From assembly GCA_030411725.1 (NCBI GenBank), contig MU839850.1, positions 62,001 to 126,000 on the forward strand: a DNA stretch of 64,000 bases, read 5' to 3'. This DNA is from Echria macrotheca. Lineage: Eukaryota; Ascomycota; Sordariomycetes; Sordariales; Schizotheciaceae. Numbering within the stretch: position 1 is the first letter of the stretch; every line of letters starts with the position of its first letter. Positions 32,568-44,962 of the stretch are shown here, piece after piece. The position numbers were made by a program, and so were the translations under genes. The notes beneath the pieces were generated by a model. The model saw only the letters and a program-made list of their open reading frames with translations. It was not told the origin of the DNA and searched no databases.

Positions 32568-35437
32568 CAAGTCGGATATGTTCTTGCGGGGGTTAGGTGG
32601 ATATAGGGGTGGTTATGGCATTTGAGCAGTGAATGCCAGATTGGAGGCGTGTTTGGTCCAGTGGTTCACATGCAACAGCTGAGGGTCTAAGTCTTGGTGT
32701 CCCCGGAGAAACACCTCTCGTTCAGGACGAGACTGTGACGCTTTCTCCTCAGTGGAGACTGACACGAAATATCTCAAAAAGCTATCTGGGCTCTAGTCTC
32801 CGTCAAAACAGACACCGGCGGGGTGCCTGGGTTAAGAAATATGGTCTTCACTCTCCTCGATAGAGAGGCTTTCCATGATGCTCTGCCTCGCAGACACCGT
32901 GAAAGTCTGTCAGTCATCACAGCCGCTAGCAAGTGAAACTATCACACCCCAATCGTGCCTTAGCTCTGCTGTAATTGAAGATGTAGTATATTTCACCGTA
33001 ATACATCTTTGCTGCGACTTGGTTTACTCAACGTAACTCTCTAGCTTTCGCGCTTGTAGACACCATTGTCTATATTCTAAACACTATCTACTTAGACCTG
33101 TCTCCAACAACTTCCTTTTCCCCGAAACCGCTTCTACCATCCCCTCGGCACATAAATCTCCCTCAAAGACAGAGTACAGGCAGAAAAACCATTAAAACGC
33201 AATGTCGCCAAGTACCAACAAGCCGTGATCCTTCCGCTCCAGCCGCCCGCCGTTTATACAACCATGTAAGAGAGGTCCTTGCCAAGGTGAAGGGTCGATG
33301 GATTGCTGCGGCCAGTGTATTCCTTCTAGCCACCCAGCTCGGACGTTTACCAACGACGAACAGGCACCGGGCGGTAAACAGCTCCGTTGTTTTGTCCGAG
33401 TCGAGATATGCAACTCCTCGGATTGGAACTTCGCTCGGACTGAGATGAGAAACAAAAAGCCAAGGCATCCACTGACCTATGGTACCATCAGAGGACCTCC
33501 GCATGATGCCCCGAAGCTGGAATACAGGCGCCGGGCTGGCTGGAAAAATTTCAAGGACGGTCGAGTCTCCTGTTTGCCGTGTGCTGAAGAGAGGTTGAGA
33601 GCTGACCGAAACACCCAACTATGTCTGGTTCTGGAATTGGAAAACCAAGAGCATGAGCCTCTTTCACTTGGACCGGCCAGACTGAGTCGACATGAAGTTG
33701 CGTGGTTGGATCGTTGGGGCCGGAATCCCATGGTCTCTGCGAAGGACTTCGGTGCCCTTGATATCCGACTCCCAGGGCCCTTCTGGCCCTCTGGGTGAGA
33801 CCGCGCCGCCTTCGAACGGAAGACTCGCATCGAAAGACCTGATTTGATGCAAAATGCTGACCGGACCGGGCCCCAAGATCGAAATGATCTAGAATGGTCA
33901 ACAGAACAAAACTGAACCCTTAAACTCCGTCGTTTGTCGAAAAAGGTGACTCCAAGTAGACAATGGCCGTGCCGGTACCGTGCTGAGGAGCAAGAACCCA
34001 CCCGCTGATCCAAGAGATTCTCGACGTTCAGACATCGGGTCAGAAGACGGCATCCTATCCCTCCAGTACCACTCCAGCAGTGCCGTTCGCACAGGGCGTG
34101 ATTCCCCAGGTAGGTAGCCACACCTTCCATCTCCGATGATTCATACAAGGACAGAAGAGTGGATGTAGCCTGATGTCGATCTCATCCCGCCACCCCTTCA
34201 GGGAAAGATTGGCCATATTGTGCCACAGAGTCGACAGAGTTGACAGAGTTGACGGAGCTGACGGGAACCGAAGAGATAGAAGCTCGTGTACCACGAGACA
34301 AGTATGCAGCTCGACACAGAGGGATGAGAAACCAAGGGCGCGAAGGAGAGAACAAGCGATCAAGGAGGCTAGGGAAAAGAGGAGATCAAAAGAGATTGAG
34401 ATGCGATACACCGCTTGCGGGATCCCGTGTAATAGATACGACATGATTGGACTGGTGGTGTAGGTTCCCTGTTGCTGTTGTTTCGCTTTTGGTGTTTCTG
34501 CTTCCGGTGAATCTTGTCTGGTCTCGTGATTGCTCTCGTCACGGTCTATCTTTTATTTCTGGATACCCAGGTTTATAATTCCTGGTTGTCCTTGGGTTTC
34601 CGCGACTCACGATTCCGGACACACGTAGTCTGCCGCTATTCCATGACGACTTGAACATCGACTTCGACTGCGCCCCCTGAGAGTGACGAGTCCTTAGGTA
34701 TTTGCACCTAGGGTTCTTTTCCAGAGGTCTCGGTAAATACATATATACCCCTTTAACTAGCCGTGTGCGGACGACGCCGCCGCTTTTAGAGACCTGACCT
34801 ACGTGGAGCATATATCAACAGATCCGTAGACGCACAGGTACTTACGCAACGGCATGCGCCTTGACTCTCTAGATTGTGGCAACCCGGAACTCCTAGCTAT
34901 CCGCTTGTGAAGAATCATATGAAACACGTCATTTGCATCTCTTACTCAAGTTCCCGGGCGGAAATCCTCTGTCCTCCGCCACTACAGAACCCCAGAATAA
35001 CCACAGGACACGTGAAATGCATGACGTACTCTACATTTCTAGCACCCCATCTTGAACCTAGTTCTAGACAACTAAAAGAAACACGCCACTCGCCAGTCCC
35101 ACAGCCCCGGAACCACATGCTTCTCCTCCTGCAGCAAACCCAAACTCAACATACATCATGTCTCTGCAATATCAAACACCAGACCACAAATATCTTCCGT
35201 CGTAGACTTTAGTCTCCTTTCTACCTTAGCTGTCCCACCTTCACATGTCTAAAACTTTGTGTTCTCCCACTCGGAACTCTGCCGTCCAACGGGGTCATTC
35301 TTTTTCTTTCCGGATGTTCTTCTCTCTCTCCGCAGAAGTTCATGTATATCTGTGTGTCCCACCACCTGTATCTCAAAGTGCCTCTCTACATAGCGTTACC
35401 CCATCACAGACTTCCCCCAAAAATGTCACATCAAGCA

Positions 35438-35453
35438 TACCTACCTAGGTACC
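35438..35453. repeat. TACCTACCTAGGTACC word
   Basis: A member of the TACCTAGGTA family with an extra TACC in front. Confidence 0.65.
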
Positions 35454-38400
35454 ATTAGGAGATTTTCTCGGAAAGAAAGGGACAAAACACCAATCTCAAA
35501 AGTAACACACACACGGCGTGTCTGCGAGTTCTACAAGCTAGGTGTGCATTGGTCAAGTAGGTACCCAAAGCTGTATGCAAATCTCAAAAAATATTTGCCC
35601 GCCGCGACGCCGCGACGCCGCCGATGCACCAGCCCGTCACACAAACATCTTCATCATGGCCCCCAGCATCTTCAACATTCTTGCTTCCAGTCCAGTCCCC
35701 CCTCGGCACTCGTGACGATGCCAAGATGCACGCTCGCCGCCCCCCCTCGCCCGGAAAGAACAAAAAAGAACAGGCATCCGGGATGTAGTGTACCTACCTA
35801 CTCTATTCTCGATCTATGTAAACCCAAGATCTCGGAAAAGAAACCAGGACCAAAACTTCTTCTAGTCTGTTCTAGAATAACTAGAAATGTGTAACCCACC
35901 CACCCATCCGCCGCCCCTTTTCATCTCCCTCCAGCCCTCCCCCATGCACACCCTGAACGACCTATCCCAGATCCAAGATCCCAGATCCCAGCCTGTTTGC
36001 AACTCGTAAAAATCGAACGATTGATAGGATCGTGTGTGATACAAACGCTCACACATGGTGTAGGGACTAGCTTTCTGGACACAAGGACAAACAACCCTGC
36101 GGAAGATTTCCTCCTTCCTCCTCCATCCATCCCTCCATCCCTCCCCCCCGTCTCGCCGTTACACAACATCTTCATCCTATCCCCTCCCCCCACAACCCCA
36201 GTAGTGTATAACAAGACCAAAAAAAAAGTTCTGATCCGAGAAACAAAGAGGTTCACCCTGCAATCGCCGCTACCCGTCTGTCGTGGCACAACCTACTTTC
36301 CTACTTCCCCCTTTTGTGCTCGTTGCGCTTGTCATACGTCAGCCACGAGGTGAGGTAGGTCATCAGTCACCAATCCCACGGGCAGGAAAAAAAAGAAGGT
36401 AAGTTTTGCAGAGAGATAGAGATAGAGAGATAAAGAGAGAGTGTGTATGTGTTTAGAAAGGTTTCTCTCCTTCTGATAGGGGGAGGGGGAGAGGGTGTTG
36501 TTTTCCACCAACCTCCCAATCAAGATCATCTAGATCCTTGAAGGAGACGGAGGTGCGCGAGATCTACCAGGATAAACAATAAACACTAATCCACTGTTGA
36601 AAAGGGAAAAAAAAGAAAGAAAAAAACCTGATGGCCCGACTTGGTGATGGCATCAGGCAACCAAAATCAAGAGGTCAACCAACTCACCCTAGGTCCATGA
36701 TTTACTAACACGCCCACCCGAGGAGAGAGAACCAGACTAACAACATACACACACTCACACCGTAGACCCTACCAAACCTCCTCTGGATCATCGACGCCGC
36801 CTTCATGTTACCTCACTTCCACGACCATAGGAAATAAAAAAAATCTGGGGGGAAAAAAACTCAAAAAACTGTACCTATATTCCATACGCACCAAGTTCTA
36901 GATCTTCCCTTCCCTTCCAGATCCGCCATCCCCAAGCCAAGCCAAGACCATGAGCACGCAAAGCAAATATGGTGAAACTTTCCGCTTCGAGACCCAGTAT
37001 CAACTACAAAAAAGGCCAGTGTGTCGTCGTGTCGTACAAAAACACCACCAACCACCACCCACCCAAACCAACCACCTCGATAGTCCACAATTTAAAAAAA
37101 ATTAAAATTTCCTGCCACCGCCATACTATATATACGAATTTGAGCAGAGCAGAGCAGGGGAACAAGAACGCAGGAAAAATCGAGGCTCGGGAGACGCGGA
37201 GAGAGAGGCTCGAATGCTTGACAAAATTAGCGACGGAGGCAGCTTCGTGACTGGTGAGTGATTGGTGACTGGTCCGCAGGATATTTCGCCTGCGGTGTTT
37301 TGTTGATATGGGGGAAATGTCACCGCACCACAAAAAGGGGCTGACTTGGCAGACATGCGGATTCCCTCCCCCCTGCCTCTCTGTCTCCCTTCTTCCGTAC
37401 ACAGTTGCGCAAAGCCAAACAAGCGATACGATACGATACAGCGAGCCCAACTGGACCACGTGCAGACATTTTTTTTCTTTCCTTTTTCCTTCCGTAGAAT
37501 TATCGACGACGAGGCCTCTTCCTTCGGCAGCACTTTCTCTGCCTACAGATCAATCTGATATCAAGAAAATGTGCAAAAACGCACGTCAATCTTGTGGCAA
37601 CTTACGACAACAAAACCTTGCACCAATACCAAATTCGACCAGAGTTTGCTCCCGCGCGCGCCCTCTTCCGCTTCCTCGCGATCGACATTGTTTGGTTATC
37701 TTGATCTGCCCGAAGTCGCAGAATCGCAGCACACAGCAGCAAATAGCCTCTTCGCAAACCTCACGGCGGGTAAGACATCGGCTCCCTGTCGGCCTGATGT
37801 TGGCGGATAAGGGACCCCAATGGGTACGAGCCATACGACTGGCACAGACTCCGTATCGCTCTGCAGGCAGGCAGGCCGCCCAGCCTACAGCAATAAGCTG
37901 TCGACACGATTAGGCACTCTCGACTGGAGCCCTTCACGCGCGGGAACGGCGGATATGTCGGTATGGCCTCTCGGCATGATCGCGTGGCAGCTGAGAACAG
38001 GGGACAAGGACGCATGCCTGGCCGTCTGCTGTGGTCACCGCAAGGCCCCAGTGATGGCAACACACACGAAGCCTTGACCGCCTAGCTTGAAGAAACGAGC
38101 TGAGGAAATCCTTCCCGGTTATCCCTGAGATCCCTGAAACAGACCCATGTTCGTACCACTTGGTACATCATCAAAATCCTTTCGCGGGCAGAACTTCGGA
38201 GAGTTTTCGACGTCGAGTGAAGTGGTCCTAGCACCGATGGCTGCCGCCGCCCCCAAAACTGACGCCACGTGAATTTCCACGCCAATTCCTACCGTCACAT
38301 CCCAATCTTTCGGGAAACAGGGCTTCCCGTCAGGATCGACGGCCAGCATGCAACGCAAATTCGGCACTTGACTTTGTTAGTACCAGCACGACCGTCGATG

Positions 38401-40360
38401 CCAGGCCCTCAGGAGAACAACCCCTCGACGCGAGCCCGAGAGGCATGGATAACGACGCACAGGCAAGAAAACTCAAGACAGAACTTGTTCCGGCGAGCGG
38501 CACACGGCAAAGAGCTGTGCGTATTCTTCGATGCCTGTTCGATGTCAGGTGTTAGCGGTGTGAGATGGCCGACATGGTGTCATCGGCGACCCGGCAGGGT
38601 TTAGGTGCAGGGGGGACATGCAGTTTGCTCCTGTTCAGTCCCGATCCGGTACCTGTCTTTGGCGTGGTGGACGCTTTTCTCCGACCTCAAGCCAAGAAGG
38701 CTGGTGTAGAACAGACTGAGGCCCATGGGGGCATCGTTGCGCCACAAGGGGGAATTTGGTAGAGTTAACGATATGTAATATCTTGACACCAGAGTCGCAG
38801 AGTCGCAACCGGGAGCCAATGACGTGCAGACCAAAGCCTGCCAGTCCCGTCTCCAAGGGACTGGAGGCTAGAGCCCTCATGTGGTTGCTCTTGACATGCG
38901 GCATGTGCGTTTGGGTGCATCAAAACAGGTCATATCAGGAAGGGGAAGCCCAGAGCGTAGATTTCTGCCAGCTTCCCCGTTGACAGAACAGGCTGACTGC
39001 CGAGAATGACGTTCTGCGAGGGGAGCCACGTCGACAATGTATGGTTCGTTTTCGTGGGAGTAGGGCGGGGGGATGTGTGCTCTGATCGCCATCCTTGGAT
39101 TCTCGGAGGGGTGACAGGGGACAAAAGATGGCTGCTGAAAGCCACACTGACAGGGGTTCAGCAACTGCAGATTCCTCTTTTCGGCGGAGTTGATCGCTGG
39201 TGGGCGCGCGCAGAAGGTCGACCTGTTTTGGCGGTTGGGCTGCTGAAGGGCGCCCTACGGATAGACGTCGTCTCCCGATATCTGCGGGATTTGACTTTTC
39301 GCTGCCATGCCGGACGCATATCGCCGTGCGATTCGACTACTGCTCATTGCGGTCAGCCCTCTCTGCATGCCTTTTCTGCCGCCGGCCTGGCCGGTTGAGC
39401 GCAAAAGGGAGCGTTCCCTACCCGGCTTTCGTGCCCAATCCAAGAACAGTGGTGCAGGACCCCCAAGCGATTTGCGTGGCGGGGGTTCCCAGCTTCCCTC
39501 GACGCCTTGAGCGGCAGTTCTGAGATTGCCCATTTGCCTGGCCCGTCCCTGGGGGGCCACCGGGATTGCTGGCTCGCTCTCGAGATCAACTGTATCTTCC
39601 CGTCCTCGCTTTCTGTCGCACCGTTCCTCCGGCGGCCAAGTGCGCCGGCGGGAAAAGGCGGCGTGGGCGCCATGAGCGCTTCGTAGCATTGAGGGCTGCA
39701 GGTGATTACAGGGGCATCAATGGCCAGGGCTACCGGGGTGGGATTGGGATGCGGCGACACGGCGATCGACCACATCCAACCCCTCCACCAGCGCCAACCC
39801 TCACCGGTCCAACAACCTGGCTGGCCAGCATTGGATAAGGCTTCTTCGACTGGCATCCGTGGCTGCTGTGGGCGTCAGTCAGAGATACAAGTAGAGGGGG
39901 CAGGCAGGATAAGGCACAACGAGGCCTCGTTGGTGTTGGTTGGGCCTTGGGTGAGCTCGAAAAGCGTTTGTGATTGCGATTGCCTTGCGATAACACAGGC
40001 GCCACTCTCGACCGGATATCTGGCGGGCAATCTTCTAGGCGAAGACCCCCGCGAGGAGCACCTGCCTCCAAATCCGCGTCCCGTGAGACATTGCCAGATG
40101 CGCTCTTTTGCTCACTCACGATGGCATTCGATTCCATGCAAAGCTATCTACATATAGGTAACTACAATACCTTAACTAGTTATGTGACAAAACGATGGCT
40201 TGGCATGTGCCCGGCGGGGCTGGCCCCGTGCAAACAGGCCCCTCAACGCCAGTCAGCTAATTCTCCGAGGGCTCTCGGGGCCAGCATTCGCTGTGTGCAT
40301 AAACTCGAGCGTTAACATTCCTCTCGGATTGACAATGTTTCCCCGCATTGGGCAGGGTGA

Positions 40361-40379
40361 GGTACCTACCTTAGGTAAC
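40361..40379. repeat. GGTACCTACCTTAGGTAAC word
   Basis: A near-palindromic member of the TACCTAGGTA family, in the GC-rich gap upstream of the AflR-like gene. Confidence 0.65.
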
Positions 40380-42044
40380 GTTCCAAGTTTGACCTCCGGA
40401 AAGTCACGCCGAGGGGGGCTGAGCCATGATTTCGCACGAACTGGCCCGTCTCTAGTGTACAGCTCTTTTCGCTGCAGCTTGCCTTAGTAGCTTATGTGGG
40501 ACTTGATATGGCCTCGATGCACAGGACTTCAGCATCGGTTCAGCCAGCTCGTTCCGGGCTGGCTCCGCGCTCGCCATCGGCTGGTCGTCCGAGGTTTTAC
40601 ACCTCGGCACAGCACCAGCCAGTCCCAACTCCGCGTTTATGGGCCGCGAGTTTTGCTGTCTCCGCTGGTGCCGTGGCCGGAGCTCGTTCAATTCGCTGGC
40701 GGCGAGGGTCGAAGCTGGTTGGAGCTCAGACGCGGACCCTGGACCTGTCCTGGCTGCGTTCTGCGTGCCTTCCTCGCCTTGCAGGTGCTCTATTTGCAGC
40801 ATGCATTATCCTGCATCTGATTTGGTGTGGCAACCCAGATGCGGTTGACGAACCCAGGTGTGCTGGGAGCTAAGGTAGCTACCTACCCAAACCCCAATAT
40901 TCAGATGTGGATTCTTATGAACTAAACGAGGTGAGCCCACTTGGGTGGGCAGCAATCGGCGTCACTGCGTCATCCACAGCGGGTGCAGTGAATTGCACCT
41001 TCCTCGCAGCACCCAACAGTCAGGTCGCTCGCTGCCCATGTCCCTGAACGCAGCAGCAGCAGACTGCTGGACTTGCCGGCATACCCGCACTTCTTCGATT
41101 TTGTCACAACCCCGTCAGCAACGAGGCCGGAGCAGTGGTGTTTCTGAAATTGCCATGTGGAATCGGGGCGTCCGAGCCGGCGGAATAGGCCTGTGCAATC
41201 AGGCTGTCTCCAGCATCGTCGTCGCCCATGCTATTTCCTGGTTGTTTCCTTTGCCCATTGCAACGTCGGTCGCACAATGGAAGGAATGCACACGCGCCTT
41301 AGTTAGCCTGGCTGCGATGGCCCTGCCCTCCCACACGCTCGCTCTGGAACCCCCATGTCCCGGCCTGTCGAGGTGCCTTCTAGAGGGTGCTGCTGGCCGG
41401 TGCCACTGACGCGCACCCTGTGGTGCTCGACGATGGAGCCATTGCGGCGGCATTCCATTCGCTCTCGCCGCACGGCTGGGATTGGGATCCGTTGACAAAA
41501 AAGTCAACTTGATCGAGATGTTGGACACGCTTCCCCACGACGACGGGAGCCAGTGGCCCAGCCCTGCCCATCGACCCGCAGGCTTGCAGTAGGTCTCACA
41601 GGACGCTTCCAATCGAAACCCAAGTGGGTCGGCCCCTACATCTCGTTCGGGTCGTCTGTCTTTTACCCGGGGCTGTCTCATTCCCTTTTAAGCATACGGC
41701 TTTGCTCTCGTCTCCTGGTTTTCTCTAGCTCGTCTTTCCTATACCTACTCGTCTACCCTCGCTCACCCCTTCACCACCTCCTCCACGAGCTTTAATTACT
41801 ACCCAACCCGTCGGGGAGAGCCTTCCTTGTTCCAAGGGCCAAAGCCTACCGCTCGCTGGTGCCGGCCCCTCTGCACAAGGAAGCTCCTGGCTCGTGGCCG
41901 TGGCATATGATTTTGTCTAATCCGGCCTTCCCCTTCTAACTTTGGTCGGCCACGCACTCTCGCTCTCGTCCCTCAAGCCTCTCGTTGCAGCTTCCCATAA
42001 CTACGTAGCTAGTTTATCCTGCCCTCAGCTCGAACCGCTCGAAC

Positions 42045-42050
42045 TATATA
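42045..42050 (+). promoter_or_regulatory. TATA box of the AflR-like gene
   Basis: TATATA lies 174-179 bp upstream of the start codon and is followed by a C-rich leader. A CTCGAAC direct repeat (about 42029-42044) sits directly before it. Confidence 0.5.
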
Positions 42051-42152
42051 TTGTGTAATACCTCCCCAACCACCCATCCACCTAATATCACGTCTCGACG
42101 CTCCACCGGGCCCGACTTCTCGCGTCTCCCAACACCCGTTTCTTTACGTACC

Positions 42153-42182
42153 ATGTTCACCGTCGTTTCCACCGCCGGCTAG
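42153..42182 (+). promoter_or_regulatory. Nine-codon upstream ORF before the AflR-like gene
   Basis: ATG at 42153 reads MFTVVSTAG and stops with TAG at 42180-42182, 41 nt before the main ATG at 42224. It lies downstream of the TATA box, so it should be in the leader. The short distance to the main start would allow only limited reinitiation, so it could dampen translation. Confidence 0.6.
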
Positions 42183-42223
42183 AAAGTCTCGACCGCTCTT
42201 CTCGGACGCTCTAACCCCAGTCT

Positions 42224-43453
42224 ATGGCCCCCGTCAAACCTCATCAGCAGCGACCTGCGTCAACGATGGACCCCGCCAAACCCCGTCGGCTACGTGCCTC
42301 TTGCGACGGATGTTTTAGTGCAAAAGTCAAATGCAGCAAAGGCCGGCCCATGTGCCAACGCTGTCTTCAGAATGGCCTTAACTGCCATTATTCGGAATCG
42401 AGTCGCGCTGGGAAGCCCAAGTCGGACCAAAACGCCAGACTGCAGCACACGAACTCGATAGACCTCTCGGCCACCACCCGCCCAGCCCACCAAGGAGGTG
42501 GCATGGGTATGTTCGACCCTCCAGTGGATTGGGTGACTCCCCCCTACATGGAGGGGGAGATGAGCCGGAATCACTCCATGACTGGTCAGCCTATGCTCTC
42601 GATTCAGACGAGCCAGTTCCCTCACGCGGATTCGACTCTCGTCGTTGCCGATATGCACACTGCCGGCATGCCTTGGTCGCCGCAAAACGACCTGCCCAGT
42701 CCATTCGATATATCAGGCGCAGCTGCACACATGGGACGAGGTCACGATCGCACCCCGTCCAACGATATGAATGTGTTTAATGCGTTGCATACCGAGTGGT
42801 CTAGAGACCATGTTCAGGAGGCCTTTGGCTACAGGCCGGCGCCGCTTCCCACGCCCAGCATGCCGACAACAGCCTTCCCGACCCCCGCCACGACGCCGCT
42901 TCTACGAGCCGGCTCGAGATACGAGTCACGTTTAGGCTCACCCAGCTCGTGTACCTGTTACACAGCCTGCTTGCAGTCACTGCAAGCATTCCGTGACGCC
43001 TCGTCGAATCCCCCTCCGGCTCTGGACTCGGTCCTAAATCTGAACCGGAAAGCGCTTGAGGGATGCGCGATGATGCTTGGTTGTCAGCGATGCATGGCGC
43101 GGCCCGAGTCCACAGTCGCCAAGGTGCTGGGCACTGTTCTGAGCGAGGTCGTGAGTTCGTACAATGATGCATACCAGATGTATTTCGCAAACACCGCCTC
43201 TCCCAACGGTGTCGGACTCAGCATTGGAACATATACGCTTCCGTCTGAGCAGACACGTTGGCTGGAATTGGAAGTTCTGGCTTGGGAGTTGGATAGGGTC
43301 CATCAGGTGTACACCCAGTACAGGGAGAACTACACCGATGTTTTTACAGACAGTGCGATGACGAACAGCATCATTGAGCATGTCGGCCATAACTTGGACG
43401 CCCTGCTGACGACGATGGAATGTAGAAGAGGTGGCAGGACGGCTTATGCGTAG
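42224..43453 (+). CDS. AflR-like Zn(II)2Cys6 transcription regulator
   Basis: A single open exon encodes 409 aa. A complete zinc binuclear cluster lies at residues 27-54: C27, C30, C37, C44, C47 and C54, spaced C-x2-C-x6-C-x5-C-x2-C-x6-C. Basic residues precede it (RRLR at 21-24). The middle (about 60-235) is low-complexity and rich in Pro, Ser, His and Met. The C-terminal part (about 240-400) starts with a Cys-rich CTCYTACLQSLQAF stretch and resembles the AflR regulatory domain, not the long fungal-specific domain of other zinc-cluster factors. It is therefore likely a nuclear pathway-specific activator. Its place between the PKS and the Cmr1-type gene suggests a role in pigment control. ATG 42224 is the first in frame; another at codon 15 would keep the zinc cluster intact. 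Its target genes are inferred only. Confidence 0.9.
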   Translation: MAPVKPHQQRPASTMDPAKPRRLRASCDGCFSAKVKCSKGRPMCQRCLQNGLNCHYSESSRAGKPKSDQNARLQHTNSIDLSATTRPAHQGGGMGMFDPPVDWVTPPYMEGEMSRNHSMTGQPMLSIQTSQFPHADSTLVVADMHTAGMPWSPQNDLPSPFDISGAAAHMGRGHDRTPSNDMNVFNALHTEWSRDHVQEAFGYRPAPLPTPSMPTTAFPTPATTPLLRAGSRYESRLGSPSSCTCYTACLQSLQAFRDASSNPPPALDSVLNLNRKALEGCAMMLGCQRCMARPESTVAKVLGTVLSEVVSSYNDAYQMYFANTASPNGVGLSIGTYTLPSEQTRWLELEVLAWELDRVHQVYTQYRENYTDVFTDSAMTNSIIEHVGHNLDALLTTMECRRGGRTAYA

Positions 43454-44780
43454 CCTTGCCTTGTCGGCACACCTCGAACAACATTCCGTTTTTGCAACTA
43501 CACTCGCCACGTCTCACGACTCCAACCCTTTCGAGAAAGAGGGTTTATGATTATACGTTTTTTCAGTCTTGGGTATCGGGCACCTCACAAGGCGTGAGGA
43601 GGGTGATGAAATGTTTTTACGACCAAATCTCTAATCCATGGGGGACAGGGGGGCGCTTTGGCGCTCCATTTTTTGGTAGCATACTTTTGAACATGGCATT
43701 TTAGAGTTCATGTTCTCATGTCATGGTGGGCGGCTGATGGTCTCATGCTTGGGAAAGGTGGTGGGGCGTTCCTGTCGGGATGGAACCGTGTTTTTCGGGT
43801 GTGAGGGAAAAGTTCAAAGAGGGAGGAGGAGGCCCAGTGTGGGCTGTGAAACCACCTTGTCTCTCTGCGTCGTTCTCTGCAGTTGTGTCGCAAAGCGCAA
43901 AGGAATGGGAATATTGTTTCTCTCTTCCTCTTTCTCTCGGTCTCTCTGTCTGTCTCGTTTTTCTGTACGGGTCTGCTTGGAAAGAAAGGGAAAGAATGAA
44001 GCGCATGGGTTTTGTCACTTTTTTGACATTTGCTTGTGGTTGGTTGGATGGTTTGGTTGACAGCCCCGCAATCGGGTTCCGGGCAGAACGGGCAGACAAG
44101 AGACATTGCGGGGCCGAGCGAGACAGACACACACAGAGAGAGAGCAAGAGAGCAAGAGAGACATACAGCTTTTAGGTATCTTTGATGATCAAAAGCGCAT
44201 AAAAGCAAATCGCGAGTTGGTTCTTTTTTGTTGATCACACTTTTTTTTTCTTGTTGCAGGAAGAATGAAGAATGCCATTGGTTTTGTTTTGCTTCGTAGG
44301 TACAGTTGTGTTCTTCCGAGACTTGCTTGGCTTAGGCCAGTTAGGTAGAATACCTACCGGCTTGTTGCTTGTTGATTGACACGTTTTGATGGGGCTTTGA
44401 GACTCAGATTGTGATGAGGATGAGTGAGTGCATTGTGATGATGAATGCCCCGCTGTTTTTGTTGATGATGATGATGATGGGATTTGGGATTTGGATTTAG
44501 GTACTGTAGGTACTTGCTGTGTCTTTTTTGTGGTGGGGGAGGGGGGAGGGGCGGAGGGGAGGGGTCCATTTCGTTCTACGGTATTGTCTACTGTGTATGT
44601 GGGTGGTAAGGAAAGGAGGGAGGCAAAGAAGGAAGGGGAAGGGGAAGGGGAAGGGGACCACACGATGCGACGTTGGAATCCAGCTCGGAAAAGGGTCTCG
44701 ACTCTTTTTTTTTGTTTCTGTCCCTTGTGTGTGTGGTTTCCTTGGGTTGGGTTGGAATGGGTGGGTGGGTGGTATTGTGG

Positions 44781-44830
44781 TGAGGTGAGGTGAGGTGAGG
44801 TGAGGTGAGGTGAGGTGAGGTGAGGTGAGA
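44781..44830. repeat. (TGAGG)9-10 minisatellite
   Basis: Nine perfect TGAGG pentamers followed by TGAGA. The purine-rich strand is G-rich, which could allow non-B structure. It lies about 1.3 kb downstream of the AflR-like gene. Confidence 0.95.
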
Positions 44831-44867
44831 GGTAAGGGTTCTACCAAGAAAAGTAGTCTGATTGTGT

Positions 44868-44882
44868 CTGATCTGATCTGAT
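44868..44882. repeat. (CTGAT)3 repeat
   Basis: Three perfect CTGAT pentamers. The complementary-strand version, (ATCAG)4, occurs at 59676-59695. Confidence 0.85.
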
Positions 44883-44942
44883 GGAACTCAAATCTGCTGA
44901 ACCACTCGACAAGCTGCGGAATTTTTGTTTGGGTTGTTCTTT

Positions 44943-44962
44943 GCGCGCGCACGCGCGCGCGC
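44943..44962. repeat. Alternating GC tract with Z-DNA potential
   Basis: Twenty bases of strictly alternating purine and pyrimidine, nearly all GC with one CA step. Such tracts are known to favour left-handed DNA under torsion. Confidence 0.85.

Larger units (their letters stand above)
28326..42223. other. 13.9-kb intergenic region between PKS and the AflR-like gene
   Basis: The first few hundred bases hold the PKS 3' UTR and T/G-rich sequence. No protein gene can be supported beyond that. The largest frames (33477-34148 minus, 33298-33798 plus) overlap each other and have no recognised domain. The region 28.4-37 kb is rich in A/T tracts, TAGGTA-type words and CT tracts. From about 37.6 to 42 kb it becomes GC-rich. 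The last 200 bases contain a TATATA box at 42045-42050 and the leader of the AflR-like gene. Confidence 0.6.

Noticed and set aside
32650..32745. tRNA-like sequence (GTCCAGTGGTTCA near 32656, GTTCAGGACGAG near 32720)
   Set aside because: The D-arm-like and T-arm-like words are present, but I could not form an acceptor stem or a proper anticodon arm.
33163..34148. Overlapping frames of 223 (minus) and 166 (plus) codons
   Set aside because: They occupy the same DNA on opposite strands, the larger one opens with TTG, and neither has a known motif.
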